NCBI RefSeq assembly: GCF_003173055.1
Contig: NZ_QGLF01000005.1
Coordinates: 310,001-374,000, forward strand
Direction: 5' to 3'
Origin: Zavarzinia compransoris
Lineage (GTDB): Bacteria; Pseudomonadota; Alphaproteobacteria; Zavarziniales; Zavarziniaceae
DNA length: 64,000 nt
Below are positions 37,598-46,255 of this stretch, one piece after another. Position 1 is the first letter of the stretch, and every line of letters begins with the position of its first letter. Below the pieces are notes generated by a model, which did no database searches, had not been told where the DNA came from, and worked only from the letters and a program-made list of their open reading frames with translations. Position numbers and translations under genes: made by a program.

Positions 37598-38332
37598 TTA
37601 ATAACGGGTCAGCTTTCTTGCCTCGTTGCGGATGGCGACGGCGGTGCGCGAACTGATCTGGCGCCGCAGCAAGGTGACGACGACGGCCAGCGTCGCCAGC
37701 GTGAAGGCATAGGGGCCGCCGAACCAGAACAGGGCCGCCAGGGCGAAATAATAGGCGCGGATGCCGCCGTTGAAGGATTGTGCCCCTTGCGACAGGACGT
37801 CGGCCGTCAGGTCCGCCATCGTGTCCATTTCCGCCCTTTCGGCCTGCTGCGGCCCGGGGGTGGCGCCGATCAGGGCGATCGCGTAGTTGAACTGGCGCAG
37901 CGCCCAGGAGAAGCGGAAGAAGCCGGCGACGAAAACCGCAAGCGGCAGCAGCACCTTCACTTCGAACAGGCCCCGCGTCGTCCTGGTGGTGAAATCGAGG
38001 GACTCGACCGTCTGCTGCAAGCCGTCGAGGCCGGCCAGGGCGCCGAGCAGGGCCGCCGCGATCAGTACCGTGGTCGAGGCGAAGAAGGCGGCCGAATTCA
38101 TCACATGGCCCATCAGGGCGGCATCGGCGACCCGCATCTCGCGCTTCGCCATATTCTCCATCCAGTGGCGCCGGACCACCTTCATGGTGAAATTGATCGT
38201 GCGGAAGCGCCGCCCGACCAGGTTCAGCCCCGGCTCGTAGCCGAACCACACCGCCCCGAACAGGCCGAGAGCCAGCAGGTCCGGCGCCGTGAAGCCGAAG
38301 GCGAAAAGGGAGGCGAGAAGGCTGTCGAGCAT
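37598..38332 (-). CDS. DUF599 membrane protein
   Basis: A 244-residue inner-membrane protein of the DUF599 family, function unknown. Four or five membrane segments are visible (about 12-32, 76-96, 125-147, 190-225). Family features: the N-terminal LLALGLFGAVWFGYEPGLN, RRHWMENMAKREMRVADAALMGHVMNSAAFFASTTVLI spread over residues 54-92, FRFSWALRQFNYAIALIGA and FNGGIRAYYFALAALFWF. ATG at 38330-38332. Divergent from ahcY; no partner gene in the operon. Confidence 0.88.
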   Translation of the reverse strand: MLDSLLASLFAFGFTAPDLLALGLFGAVWFGYEPGLNLVGRRFRTINFTMKVVRRHWMENMAKREMRVADAALMGHVMNSAAFFASTTVLIAAALLGALAGLDGLQQTVESLDFTTRTTRGLFEVKVLLPLAVFVAGFFRFSWALRQFNYAIALIGATPGPQQAERAEMDTMADLTADVLSQGAQSFNGGIRAYYFALAALFWFGGPYAFTLATLAVVVTLLRRQISSRTAVAIRNEARKLTRY

Positions 38333-38400
38333 GACCCGATCCTATCCCAGGCCCGGGGCCTGCGCCACGGCCCGCCGGTGACCGGAAGATGCATCAACAC

Positions 38401-38416
38401 ATAAAGATATCTTTAT
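38401..38416. promoter_or_regulatory. 16-bp palindrome upstream of ahcY (SahR/SamR-type ArsR operator)
   Basis: ATAAAGATATCTTTAT is a perfect 16-bp palindrome 112 bases before the ahcY start, in a region otherwise very GC-rich. Palindromes of this ATAAAGAT type precede SAM-cycle genes in alphaproteobacteria and are linked to ArsR-family regulators of methionine/S-adenosylhomocysteine metabolism. The regulator itself is not in the window. Confidence 0.65.
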
Positions 38417-38527
38417 CCCGGTGGTTGCGCCGCCCCGGGCAGGCTGGTAGAAGAGGGCCATTCCACGCGGGCAGCCGCGTATAACTGCCGTGCCCGGCTT
38501 GCCCGTCACGGCCCGAGGATGATGGAC

Positions 38528-39823
38528 ATGGCCGCTTTCACCGATTTCAAGGTCAAGGATCTCGCGCTTGCCGACTGGGGGCGCAAGGAAATCCGCATCG
38601 CCGAGACGGAAATGCCCGGCCTGATGGCGCTGCGCGAGGAATATGGCGCCGCCCAGCCGCTGAAGGGCGCCCGCATCGCCGGCTGCCTGCACATGACGAT
38701 CCAGACCGCGGTGCTGATCGAGACCCTGACCGCGCTCGGCGCCGAGGTGCGCTGGTCGTCGTGCAACATCTTCTCGACCCAGGACCAGGCGGCGGCGGCG
38801 ATCGCGGCGGCCGGCGTGCCGGTCTTCGCCTGGAAGGGCCTGACGGAAGAGGAATTCTGGTGGTGCATCCACCAGACCGTGAAGGGCCCGGACGGCTGGG
38901 TCCCCAACATGATCCTGGACGACGGCGGCGACCTCACCGTTCTCATGCACAATGAATATCCGGAACTGATGGGCGGCGTTTTCGGCCTCTCGGAAGAGAC
39001 GACGACGGGCGTCCACCGCCTCTACGAAATGTACAAGGCGGGCACGCTGAAGGTGCCGGCGATCAATGTGAACGACAGCGTCACCAAGTCGAAGTTCGAC
39101 AATCTCTACGGCTGCCGCGAGTCGCTGGTCGACGGCATCAAGCGCGCGACCGACGTCATGCTGGCCGGCAAGGTCGCCGTCGTCGCCGGCTACGGCGACG
39201 TGGGCAAGGGCTCGGCCGCCTCGCTGCGCAGCCAGGGCGCCCGCGTGATGGTGACCGAGATCGACCCGATCTGTGCCCTGCAGGCGGCGATGGAAGGCTA
39301 TCAGGTGGTGACCATGGAAGAGGCGGCCCCGGCCGGCGACATCTTCGTCACCACCACCGGCAATATCGACGTGATCACCCTCGACCACATGCGGGCGATG
39401 AAGGACCGGGCGATCGTCTGCAACATCGGCCACTTCGACAGCGAGATCCAGATCGCCGCGCTCCGCAACTACCAGTGGGACAATGTGAAGCCCCAGGTGG
39501 ACGAGGTGATCTTCCCCGACGGCAAGCGCCTGATCGTCCTGGCCGAGGGCCGCCTCGTCAACCTCGGCTGCGCCACCGGGCACCCCAGCTTCGTGATGTC
39601 GGCGTCCTTCTCGAACCAGGTCATCGCCCAGATCGAACTGTTCGGGAACCACAAGAATTACGAGCGCAAGGTCTACATGCTGCCGAAGCACCTGGACGAA
39701 AAGGTCGCCCGCCTGCATCTGGCCAAGCTGGGCGCCAAGCTCACCAGCCTGACCGAACAGCAGGCCGCCTATATCGGCGCCAAGGTCGACGGCCCCTACA
39801 AGCCCGAACACTACCGCTATTGA
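38528..39823 (+). CDS. ahcY: Adenosylhomocysteinase
   Basis: A 431-residue NAD-dependent enzyme that splits S-adenosylhomocysteine into adenosine and homocysteine, relieving inhibition of methyltransferases. Visible are the substrate motif [26 protein letters not shown], the catalytic [20 protein letters not shown] segment, Rossmann [26 protein letters not shown], and the C-terminal [11 protein letters not shown] that reaches the neighbouring NAD site. Three in-frame ATGs cluster at 38519, 38522 and 38528; GAGG at 38514-38517 abuts the first, so the third (MAAFTDFK) fits spacing and family best. A strong terminator follows. Confidence 0.96.
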   Translation: MAAFTDFKVKDLALADWGRKEIRIAETEMPGLMALREEYGAAQPLKGARIAGCLHMTIQTAVLIETLTALGAEVRWSSCNIFSTQDQAAAAIAAAGVPVFAWKGLTEEEFWWCIHQTVKGPDGWVPNMILDDGGDLTVLMHNEYPELMGGVFGLSEETTTGVHRLYEMYKAGTLKVPAINVNDSVTKSKFDNLYGCRESLVDGIKRATDVMLAGKVAVVAGYGDVGKGSAASLRSQGARVMVTEIDPICALQAAMEGYQVVTMEEAAPAGDIFVTTTGNIDVITLDHMRAMKDRAIVCNIGHFDSEIQIAALRNYQWDNVKPQVDEVIFPDGKRLIVLAEGRLVNLGCATGHPSFVMSASFSNQVIAQIELFGNHKNYERKVYMLPKHLDEKVARLHLAKLGAKLTSLTEQQAAYIGAKVDGPYKPEHYRY

Positions 39824-39859
39824 CCGAGCGCCGCCCGCCGGCGGTTCAGGTCGAGGCCG

Positions 39860-39888
39860 GGGCGGCGCCGCAAGGTGCCGCCCTTTCC
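39860..39888 (+). terminator. Rho-independent terminator after ahcY
   Basis: Ten-base-pair stem GGGCGGCGCC (39860-39869) / GGTGCCGCCC (39874-39883) closed by a GCAA tetraloop, followed by TTTCCGTTCC. Confidence 0.8.
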
Positions 39889-39918
39889 GTTCCGGCAGCG
39901 GATATTCAAGGCAAACCA

Positions 39919-40005
39919 TGGTGCGGGCGGTCGGACTCGAACCGACATATCCGTAAGGACGGCGGATTTTGAATCCGCTGCGTCTACCAATTCCGCCACG
40001 CCCGC
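39919..40005 (-). tRNA. tRNA-Leu (CAA)
   Basis: An 87-base tRNA on the minus strand including an encoded CCA end. Acceptor GCGGGCG pairs with CGCCCGC; discriminator A. D-arm GGCGGAATTGGTAGACGC, anticodon stem GCGGA/TCCGC with loop TTCAAAA (anticodon CAA), a long variable arm (GCCGTCCTTACGGAT) as in leucine tRNAs, and TPsiC GTTCGAGTC. It decodes UUG. Confidence 0.97.
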
Positions 40006-40162
40006 ACATTACCGCCGATTCTAGCCTCCGCGCTCTGCACCTATTCTGCACCTAGCGCTTTTTGAGGTTCCCTCGACCGCTTTTCTCCTACCCCGGCAAC
40101 TCCTTGAACTACAACAGCTTTTCAATTCACCGCGATATTCTGTCGCACGGTAGACAAACCAC
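40006..40162. other. AT-richer spacer between intact and truncated tRNA-Leu
   Basis: 157 bases clearly less GC-rich than the flanks, without a coding frame of note. On the minus strand it contains AGGTGCAG-AAT-AGGTGCAG (about 40037-40055), two direct 8-base repeats with an 11-base period, resembling integrase arm-type sites. It may be the relic of an integrated element. Confidence 0.4.
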
Positions 40163-40202
40163 TTTTTGAGTCCGCTGCGTCTACCAATTCCGCCACGCCC
40201 GC
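40163..40202 (-). pseudogene. Truncated tRNA-Leu (CAA), 5' half only
   Basis: Forty bases matching the 5' part of the adjacent tRNA-Leu from the acceptor strand through the anticodon loop. The first 33 bases are identical (GCGGGCGTGGCGGAATTGGT and on to the anticodon stem), then CTCAAAAA replaces TTCAAAAT and homology stops, so the 3' half is absent. Same orientation as the intact copy. Confidence 0.85.
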
Positions 40203-40363
40203 GCGTGTCGCCGGCGGCGGGGCCGGCCGGGGAGATCGGCTAGATAACAGCGTGCGGCAGGGAGCGCAAGCGCTTCCTCCGACGAGGGCGGGGGGCAGGG
40301 GGCGATGGATCGGGTGGCTTGGCCATCGTATCTTGGGGCAGCAGGTCGGCTGGAGATTCGGTG

Positions 40364-40858
40364 ATGCGGAAAAGCGGTGCAGCGGGATCGGGCGCGCGGC
40401 GGGGGGCGGCGCTGGTGCTGGCCGGATCGGCCGCCCTGCTGGGCGGGGCCTTGCTGTTCCAATATGGCGGCGGGCTGGCGCCTTGCGAATTATGCATCTG
40501 GCAGCGCTGGGCCCATGGCGCGGCCATGGCCGGCGCCGTTCTCGCCCTGGTGCTGCCGCGCGGCCTGCCGGCGGCGCTGGGCCTCGGGCTTGCCCTGGTC
40601 GGGCTGGTGGCCGGGGTCGGGATCGCCGGCTTTCATGTCGGGGTCGAGCAGGGCTGGTGGCAGGGGCTGGCCGCCTGCGGTGGCGGCGGCAGTACGGCAG
40701 GCTCGGTCCAGGATCTTCTGTCCCAGATCGAGACTGCGCCGGTGGTCCGCTGCGGCGATGTCGCCTGGTCGCTGTTCGGCCTGTCGATGGCCGGGTGGAA
40801 CGCGCTGATCTCGCTCGGGCTCGGGCTGGGCGCCCTGGCCGTCGCCCGGCGCCGCTGA
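40364..40858 (+). CDS. dsbB: Disulfide bond formation protein B
   Basis: A 164-residue inner-membrane protein with four membrane segments that reoxidises DsbA with quinone. First cysteine pair C41/C44 in APCELCIWQRW, second pair C105 and C130 (LAACGGG and PVVRCGD) in the second periplasmic loop, and a final SMAGWNALISLGL helix with the usual tryptophan. The ATG at 40364 has GGAG nine bases upstream; a longer frame adds 15 unlikely residues. It converges with a thioesterase gene (3-base gap). No DsbA in the window. Confidence 0.92.
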   Translation: MRKSGAAGSGARRGAALVLAGSAALLGGALLFQYGGGLAPCELCIWQRWAHGAAMAGAVLALVLPRGLPAALGLGLALVGLVAGVGIAGFHVGVEQGWWQGLAACGGGGSTAGSVQDLLSQIETAPVVRCGDVAWSLFGLSMAGWNALISLGLGLGALAVARRR

Positions 40859-40861
40859 GGC

Positions 40862-41347
40862 TCAGCCTTCGTCGGTAGCGGGGGGCACCGCGGCCTCGCC
40901 CCCTTCGGGCAGCATGAAATGGCCGTGGGCGGTGGCGATCGGCCGGGTCGGATCGTCCTGCCAGGCTTCGATCCTGACATTGGCGATGCGCCGGCCGTGC
41001 TTGGCGACGATGGCCTTGGCGAAAGTGTCGCGCGGCCGGCCCGAGCGCAGGTAATCGACGGTGATGTCGATCGTCTTCGGGATTCCCGGCTCGGCCATGT
41101 CGGCGACGAGCTGGGCGATCGCCGTCATTTCGAGGAAGGCACCGATGGTGCCGCCGTGCAGCGCCGGCAGGCGCGGATTGCCGATCAGGTGATCGGCATA
41201 GGGCATATGGGCGATCACCCTGCCCGACTCGTCGGTCGTCGCGGTGACGCCGAGCAGGCGGGCGAAGGGAATCGCCTGCATCAGGCGGCCGATGTCCTCG
41301 GTGCTGACCGGGTGGGTGAGGCGGGGCAGGCGCTGGCGGTCGGTCAT
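40862..41347 (-). CDS. Hotdog-fold thioesterase, PaaI/YdiI type
   Basis: A 161-residue hotdog thioesterase predicted to hydrolyse acyl-CoA. The family core is LPALHGGTIGAFLEMTAIAQL, with HGG turn and catalytic acid on the long helix, then DITVDYLRSGRP and the terminal ATAHGHFMLPEG. Its ATG (41345-41347) overlaps the stop of another thioesterase gene by ATGA, so the two products are probably made together and may form a heteromeric hotdog complex. Substrate unknown. Confidence 0.88.
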   Translation of the reverse strand: MTDRQRLPRLTHPVSTEDIGRLMQAIPFARLLGVTATTDESGRVIAHMPYADHLIGNPRLPALHGGTIGAFLEMTAIAQLVADMAEPGIPKTIDITVDYLRSGRPRDTFAKAIVAKHGRRIANVRIEAWQDDPTRPIATAHGHFMLPEGGEAAVPPATDEG

Positions 41348-41844
41348 TGGCCCACCTTTTCGGCGATCTGGCGCGACGGCCCGGTCCGGTTGGCGCCCAG
41401 CATGAAGGTCGCGACCGAATGGGCGATGGCATCGCCGCGGTCGCCGTGATGGGCCAGCGCCCGGATGAAGGCGATGCTGCGGGTCTTGCGATAGCATTCG
41501 GCATCGACGAACACGGTCTGCCCCGGGGTCGCCGGGCGCAGGTAATCGATGCGGAGGTCGAGGGTGGCGACGCTGGTCATGCGCGTCAGGGCGCAGATCA
41601 CCGCCGTGCCGCAGGCATTGTCGATCAGCGCGGTGACGATGCCGCCGTGCAGGACGCCGGTCTCGGGATTGCCGACCAGATCCTCGCGCCAGGGCAGGGA
41701 CAGGGTGGCGCGGGCCGGGCCGACCTCCTCCACCGCCATGCCGACCGCCATGGCGAAGGGCACGGCGGACAGCAGCAGATGCTTGTTCTCGCCGATCAGT
41801 TCGCCGATGACCTTTGCGGGCTCCTGCCCGTTGTCCTCGCTCAT
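41344..41844 (-). CDS. Hotdog-fold thioesterase, PaaI family
   Basis: A 166-residue hotdog thioesterase paralogous to its downstream neighbour. Core TGVLHGGIVTALIDNACGTAV with the catalytic aspartate on the helix, then TLDLRIDYLRPATPGQTVF and FIRALAHHGDRGDAIAHSVA. Start ATG at 41842-41844 overlaps the channel-gene stop by ATGA, continuing a chain of coupled genes: mechanosensitive channel, then two thioesterases. Confidence 0.88.
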   Translation of the reverse strand: MSEDNGQEPAKVIGELIGENKHLLLSAVPFAMAVGMAVEEVGPARATLSLPWREDLVGNPETGVLHGGIVTALIDNACGTAVICALTRMTSVATLDLRIDYLRPATPGQTVFVDAECYRKTRSIAFIRALAHHGDRGDAIAHSVATFMLGANRTGPSRQIAEKVGQ

Positions 41845-44360
41845 GCGTTCCCGGTTCCTTCATGCTTGCCCGCCGGTTCCGCCCGCTGCGCGTCGCGCTG
41901 GTCGAGGAAACGGTTGATCAGGGCTTCGATCCGATCGAAGTCACGGTCCTTGAAGTTCACCTCGGACTGCGCGAAGGGAATTTCGATCTTCCGTTCGCGG
42001 AAGGTGCGTTCGACCGCATACATGAGGTCGGTGCGGACCAGGGCGCCCTCCTCGATATTGGCAAGGAAGCAGCGCAGCTCGAAATCGAGCGAACTGGCGC
42101 CGAAATTGAGGAAGAACACCCGGGGCTTCGGGAAGGACAGCACCGACTTGTGGCTGCTCGCGATCTCGATCAGGGTCTTCTCGATCGTCGAGGGATCGCT
42201 GCCATAGGCGACGCCGACCGGAATGTCGATGCGGCCCAGCTTGTTGTGCAGCGTGTAGTTGACGATCGGCTGCGAGATGAGGTCGCCGTTCGGCACGATT
42301 ACCGTGGTGCGCTTGAAGGTCTCGATCTCGGTCGCGCGCACGTTGATGCGCTTCACCGTGCCCTCGGCGCCGCCGATCACCACCCAGTCGCCCACCTTCA
42401 CCGGCCGTTCGACCAGCACGATGAGGCCGGAGATGAAATTGTTCACGATGTTCTGGAGGCCGAAGCCGATACCGACCGAGAGCGCGCCGGCGATGATCGC
42501 GATATTCGAGAAGTTGATGCCCGCGACCGAGACGGCGATGACGAGGCCGAGGGTGGTGCCGGCATAGCCGGCGGCCGACTTGATCGAATTCTGCACCCCG
42601 GTATCGAAGCGGGTCTGCGGCAGGATCCGCCGCTCGAGCAGGCGCTGCACCATGCGCGTCAGGCGCAGCGCGACGATGAAGACCACGATCGCCAGCAGGA
42701 TGTCGGTGAAGGAAATGGTGAAATTGCCGATCCGGACGCCGGAGATGCCGGATTCGAGGAAATTGGCGATATCCTGCCGCGGCACCCCCGCGCTGGGCAG
42801 GAAGGCGAGGAAGAGGGCGAAGCCGAGGGCGACGTTGAAGAAGCCGGCGAGCCAGAAATGGGCGACCTTGCCCGAATCGTCCGACAGGCCGAGGGCGCTC
42901 CGGACCTGGCGCAAGGGGCCGCGCTGGGCATTCAGCATGGCCGCGGTCGCCTCGCCGATCACCGTCGTCAGGGCCGAGAAAATGCCGAACAGGGCGCCGA
43001 TCAGGATGACGTTGCGCGTGATGTAATCGGAAAGATTATAATAGCCGGCCAGCGCGGTGACCGGGATCGCCAGCACCAGGAGGCGCAGCACGCGCCGCGG
43101 GAAGACGTAGAGCCGGGGATCGACCGTCTCGCCCCCCGTCGCCTCGGCAGAGACCATGGCTTCGCTGCGATACCAGGCACGGTCGCCCAGGATCGGCCAC
43201 AGACCGAAGGCGATGGTCGAATTGGCGAAGAGATTGACCAGGGCGCGGAAACTGCCGTCCGCCTGGGCCAGGTTGAAGGCGATCCAGATGAAGCTGTTGA
43301 CCCCGATCATGACGCCCAGCAGCTTCAGGCGGCTTTCCAAGGTCTCGGCGCTTTTCTCCGAGAGGCCGGAAATCCGCCACTGGGGCAGGCGCGGTTGCAG
43401 GGCGACATGGGCAAAGCCCGAGACCACGATATAGATCGACAGGCCGGCCACCAGCCCCCGGGCCAGCAGGCTGAAATCGCCGGTCAGCAGGCCGTGGACG
43501 CTGAAGGAGACATAGACCGAGACGATGGCCAGCACCGGAATGGCGCAGGTGGCAAGGCCGGCCGCCGTCGCCGCCAGCACGCGGCGGCCCTGGCTCGGCT
43601 CTTCCTCCTCGGGCTTCGGGCCGCCCTTCCGCAGCAGCCAGCGCCGGATCGGCCAGCCGACGATGGTGGCGCCGACGATGACGAGCAGCACGGTCGGCCA
43701 TGCCGTCGCCAGCTTGGCGCCGGTCTCGGGCGCCGACCACCACGCCAGCGGCACCCCGGACAGGGCGGTGATGGCGTCCAGCGTCTCGGGCAGGCCGGTT
43801 TCCCAAAGTTCCAGCGAGAAGGGCGAGGGACCCTGGGCCATGACCTTGGCGGTGACCTGTTTCCGCGTATTCTCGACCGCGATCAGGACCAGGGCGTCGG
43901 CGCGGGCGGCGACCACCAGGGCCCGCTTGGCCCGGCCGTCGAGATCGGAGATTTCGGCGTTCAGGCTGGCGCGCTGGCGGGCAAGCTCGGGCGATTCCTT
44001 GGTGTTCTCGTCCGCCGGCGGCGGGCCCAGGGCGTCGAGCAGGGCCCGGGTCTCGGCCAGCGAACTGTTCACCGATGCGGCCAGCGCCTGGGCTTCGTCG
44101 CGGATCGCCTCGACCTGGGTTCTGGCTTCGAGAATCGTCTGTTCGTCGGCGGCGGGATTGCGCACCGTCACTTCCAGCTTGTCGAGGCTCGCGCTCCAGC
44201 TGGTGATCTGGCTGGTGACCTGCCGGCCGTCCGAAGCGACGGGCGCCCCGGCGATCGGCTTTTCCGCGCTGTTCTCCTCGGCGGCGAAGGCCCGGGGGGC
44301 GGCGGGGATGCAAAGCAGCAGCACGAGCAGGAGGAGGTGAAGACGCGGCGAGCGGGGCAT
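41841..44360 (-). CDS. DUF3772/MscS-family mechanosensitive channel
   Basis: An 839-residue large MscS-type channel. Signal peptide (RLHLLLLVLLLCIPAAPRAFA|AEEN), a periplasmic DUF3772 coiled region to about 200 (SWSASLDKLEVTVRNPAADE; EARTQVEAIRDEAQALAASV), about ten membrane helices, then the MscS core: pore helix IIAGALSVGIGFGLQNIVNNFISG, beta domain VERPVKVGDWVVIGGAEGTVKRINVRATEIET, and NGDLISQPIVNY. It gates on membrane tension during osmotic downshock. ATG at 44358-44360 has GAAGG upstream; a TTG four codons earlier is less likely. Confidence 0.92.
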   Translation of the reverse strand: MPRSPRLHLLLLVLLLCIPAAPRAFAAEENSAEKPIAGAPVASDGRQVTSQITSWSASLDKLEVTVRNPAADEQTILEARTQVEAIRDEAQALAASVNSSLAETRALLDALGPPPADENTKESPELARQRASLNAEISDLDGRAKRALVVAARADALVLIAVENTRKQVTAKVMAQGPSPFSLELWETGLPETLDAITALSGVPLAWWSAPETGAKLATAWPTVLLVIVGATIVGWPIRRWLLRKGGPKPEEEEPSQGRRVLAATAAGLATCAIPVLAIVSVYVSFSVHGLLTGDFSLLARGLVAGLSIYIVVSGFAHVALQPRLPQWRISGLSEKSAETLESRLKLLGVMIGVNSFIWIAFNLAQADGSFRALVNLFANSTIAFGLWPILGDRAWYRSEAMVSAEATGGETVDPRLYVFPRRVLRLLVLAIPVTALAGYYNLSDYITRNVILIGALFGIFSALTTVIGEATAAMLNAQRGPLRQVRSALGLSDDSGKVAHFWLAGFFNVALGFALFLAFLPSAGVPRQDIANFLESGISGVRIGNFTISFTDILLAIVVFIVALRLTRMVQRLLERRILPQTRFDTGVQNSIKSAAGYAGTTLGLVIAVSVAGINFSNIAIIAGALSVGIGFGLQNIVNNFISGLIVLVERPVKVGDWVVIGGAEGTVKRINVRATEIETFKRTTVIVPNGDLISQPIVNYTLHNKLGRIDIPVGVAYGSDPSTIEKTLIEIASSHKSVLSFPKPRVFFLNFGASSLDFELRCFLANIEEGALVRTDLMYAVERTFRERKIEIPFAQSEVNFKDRDFDRIEALINRFLDQRDAQRAEPAGKHEGTGNA

Positions 44361-44531
44361 GATGGCCTTCAAGTGGCAATTCGAACGGACACTAGCGCGG
44401 TTTCAGCCGACGTGGGAACCGCTTTGGCGGGCGGGTGCCCTGCTTCCGGCGTTTTCACGGCTTTTGGAATGCGCTATGCGAAGCCAAGAAACAACAAGAC
44501 GAAAAACACCAGGACGAGGGGGAGCACCCGC

Positions 44532-45329
44532 ATGAGCGAAGCGAATCCGGCCGGGCGCATCAGCGTCGAGCGCCGCGGCAACCTGCTGTTGATCGGCCTC
44601 GACCGGCCGGAAAAGCGGAACGGCCTGACGCCCGAAATGTTTCACGCCCTGAACGATGCCTATACGCTGCTGGAGGATGATCCCGGGCTCTGGGTCGGCA
44701 TCCTGCACGCCCATGGCGATCATTTCACCGGCGGCATCGATCTGCCGCGCTTCGCCGCCGCCATGGCCGAGGGCGGCGACCTGCCCCATGCGCCCGACAA
44801 GGTGGATGCCTTCAACCTGCGTGGCCGCCCGCGCAGCAAGCCGGTGATCGCCGCGGTCAAGGGCATCTGCTTCACCGCCGGCATCGAATTGATGCTGGCC
44901 GCCGATATCGTCGTCGCCGGCAGCGACTGCCGCTTCGCCCAGATCGAGCCGAAACGCGGCATCATGGCGACCGGCGGCGCCACTTTCCGCTTCGTCGAGC
45001 GCGCGGGCTGGGGCAATGCCATGCGCTGGCTGCTGACCGGCAGCGAATTCGATGCCGGGGAAGCCCGCCGCCTCGGCTTCGTCCAGGAGATCGTCGAACC
45101 GGCGTCGGTGCTGGACCGGGCGCTGGCGATCGCCGGCGAGATCACGGACAAGGCGCCGCTGGCGGTGCGCGCCACCAGGGACAATGCCCGCACCTATGCC
45201 CTGCACGGCCAGGAGGCGGCGATCGCCGGTTTCGGCGAGACCCAGCGCCGCCTGGCCCGCAGCGCCGACGCCGCCGAAGGGGTGCTTTCCTTCATCGAAA
45301 AGCGCCCGCCCCGCTTTACCGGGGCATGA
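44532..45329 (+). CDS. Enoyl-CoA hydratase/isomerase family protein
   Basis: A 265-residue crotonase-fold enzyme. Oxyanion-hole segments are HAHGDHFTGGIDL and VKGICFTAGIELMLAADI; both catalytic glutamate positions of hydratases appear occupied (GIELML and FAQIEPKRGIMATGG). It probably hydrates an enoyl-CoA, though isomerase or hydrolase activity on an unusual acyl-CoA is possible. ATG at 44532 follows GAGGGGGAGC. Divergent from the channel gene; the TetR regulator gene follows after about 200 bases. Confidence 0.9.
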   Translation: MSEANPAGRISVERRGNLLLIGLDRPEKRNGLTPEMFHALNDAYTLLEDDPGLWVGILHAHGDHFTGGIDLPRFAAAMAEGGDLPHAPDKVDAFNLRGRPRSKPVIAAVKGICFTAGIELMLAADIVVAGSDCRFAQIEPKRGIMATGGATFRFVERAGWGNAMRWLLTGSEFDAGEARRLGFVQEIVEPASVLDRALAIAGEITDKAPLAVRATRDNARTYALHGQEAAIAGFGETQRRLARSADAAEGVLSFIEKRPPRFTGA

Positions 45330-45373
45330 CGGGAAGGGGCGTGACGGGAAAAGGTCCCAAAACACTCGGCGCA

Positions 45374-45469
45374 TTTGACCTTGGCGTCATTTTCGTGATC
45401 ATGGCGCCGGGGCGCACCGGCGCGGACTAGGGCCGGTCCGCCGGCCGGCTTTGACGCCGGCATCATTTT
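45374..45469. promoter_or_regulatory. Imperfect direct repeat, candidate TetR operators
   Basis: TTTGACCTTGGCGTCATTTT (45374-45393) and TTTGACGCCGGCATCATTTT (45450-45469) agree at 16 of 20 positions, 76 bases apart. The first contains TGAC-N6-GTCA dyad symmetry. They precede the TetR-family gene. They could equally be promoter sequences, since TTGAC is a -35 element. Confidence 0.35.
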
Positions 45470-45533
45470 TCCCCGGCAAGAGGCCCAAGGCCCGCGAGGG
45501 GGGAAGACCCGACGGGCAGGGGATGGAGGGCTG

Positions 45534-46214
45534 ATGACACAGGGGCTGGCGGCGACACAGGATCTGCCGGTGATCGACACCGAGGACGAGGCGGAGGACG
45601 CCCTGCAGGCCGGCAAGCGTGCGACCACCAAGGCGCAGAACCGGTCCCAGATCCTGGCGGCGGCGCGGGAAGTCTTCGCCAGTCTCGGCTATGAGGCGAC
45701 GACGGTGCGCGACATCATCCGCCGCACCTCGCTGGCCTCGGGAACCTTCTATAATTATTTCCCGACCAAGGAGGCGGTGTTCCGCGCCGTGGTCGAGGAC
45801 AGCGCCCGCCGCGTGCGCCAGCGCCTGCGGGCGGAGCGGCGCTCGGCCCGCAGTTTCCAGGATTTCTGCTATCAGGCCTATCTGACCTATTTCCGCTATG
45901 TCGTCGAGGATCGCCCGACCTACGACCTGATGCGGCGGAACATGGCGGCGATCGCCTCGGTTTTCGCCAGCCCGGAACTGGCCGAGGGGCGGGACGAACT
46001 GCGCGAGGATATCGCCGATGCGGTGGTGCGCCGCCTGCTACCGCCGACGACCGACGCCGACATGCTGACCCTGGCCATTCACGGCATCGCGGTCAATCTG
46101 GCCGCGCGCATGATCGAGACCGGGGACAATGACGTCGAGCGGGCGGCCCGTTTCGCCACCGGTCTTCTCGTCGCCGGCGCGCTGGGCGGCTGGGCCGCCC
46201 CGCCGCAATCCTGA
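45534..46214 (+). CDS. TetR-family transcriptional regulator
   Basis: A 226-residue regulator with an N-terminal helix-turn-helix (RSQILAAAREVFASLGYEATTVRDIIRRTSLASGTFYNYFPTKEAVF, about 36-80) and a C-terminal ligand domain ending in hydrophobic helices (VNLAARMI; FATGLLVAGALGGWAA). ATG at 45534 follows GGAGGG. Likely regulated genes are the following esterases or the upstream hydratase. An imperfect direct repeat precedes it. Ligand unknown; acyl-CoA would suit the neighbours. Confidence 0.92.
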   Translation: MTQGLAATQDLPVIDTEDEAEDALQAGKRATTKAQNRSQILAAAREVFASLGYEATTVRDIIRRTSLASGTFYNYFPTKEAVFRAVVEDSARRVRQRLRAERRSARSFQDFCYQAYLTYFRYVVEDRPTYDLMRRNMAAIASVFASPELAEGRDELREDIADAVVRRLLPPTTDADMLTLAIHGIAVNLAARMIETGDNDVERAARFATGLLVAGALGGWAAPPQS

Positions 46215-46255
46215 CCGACCATCGATACCGACGCTTTCAGCAGGGGGAAACAGCA

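Noticed and set aside
38341-38518. SAM or SAH riboswitch in the ahcY leader
   Set aside because: I looked for conserved SAM-II and SAH elements and found only a weak GGGCA/TGCCC hairpin near 38470-38497. The perfect palindrome points to a protein operator instead.
41814-44531. Long plus-strand frame running into the enoyl-CoA hydratase gene
   Set aside because: The part before 44532 is antisense to the mechanosensitive channel. The hydratase start is marked by GAGGGGGAG and the family N-terminus.
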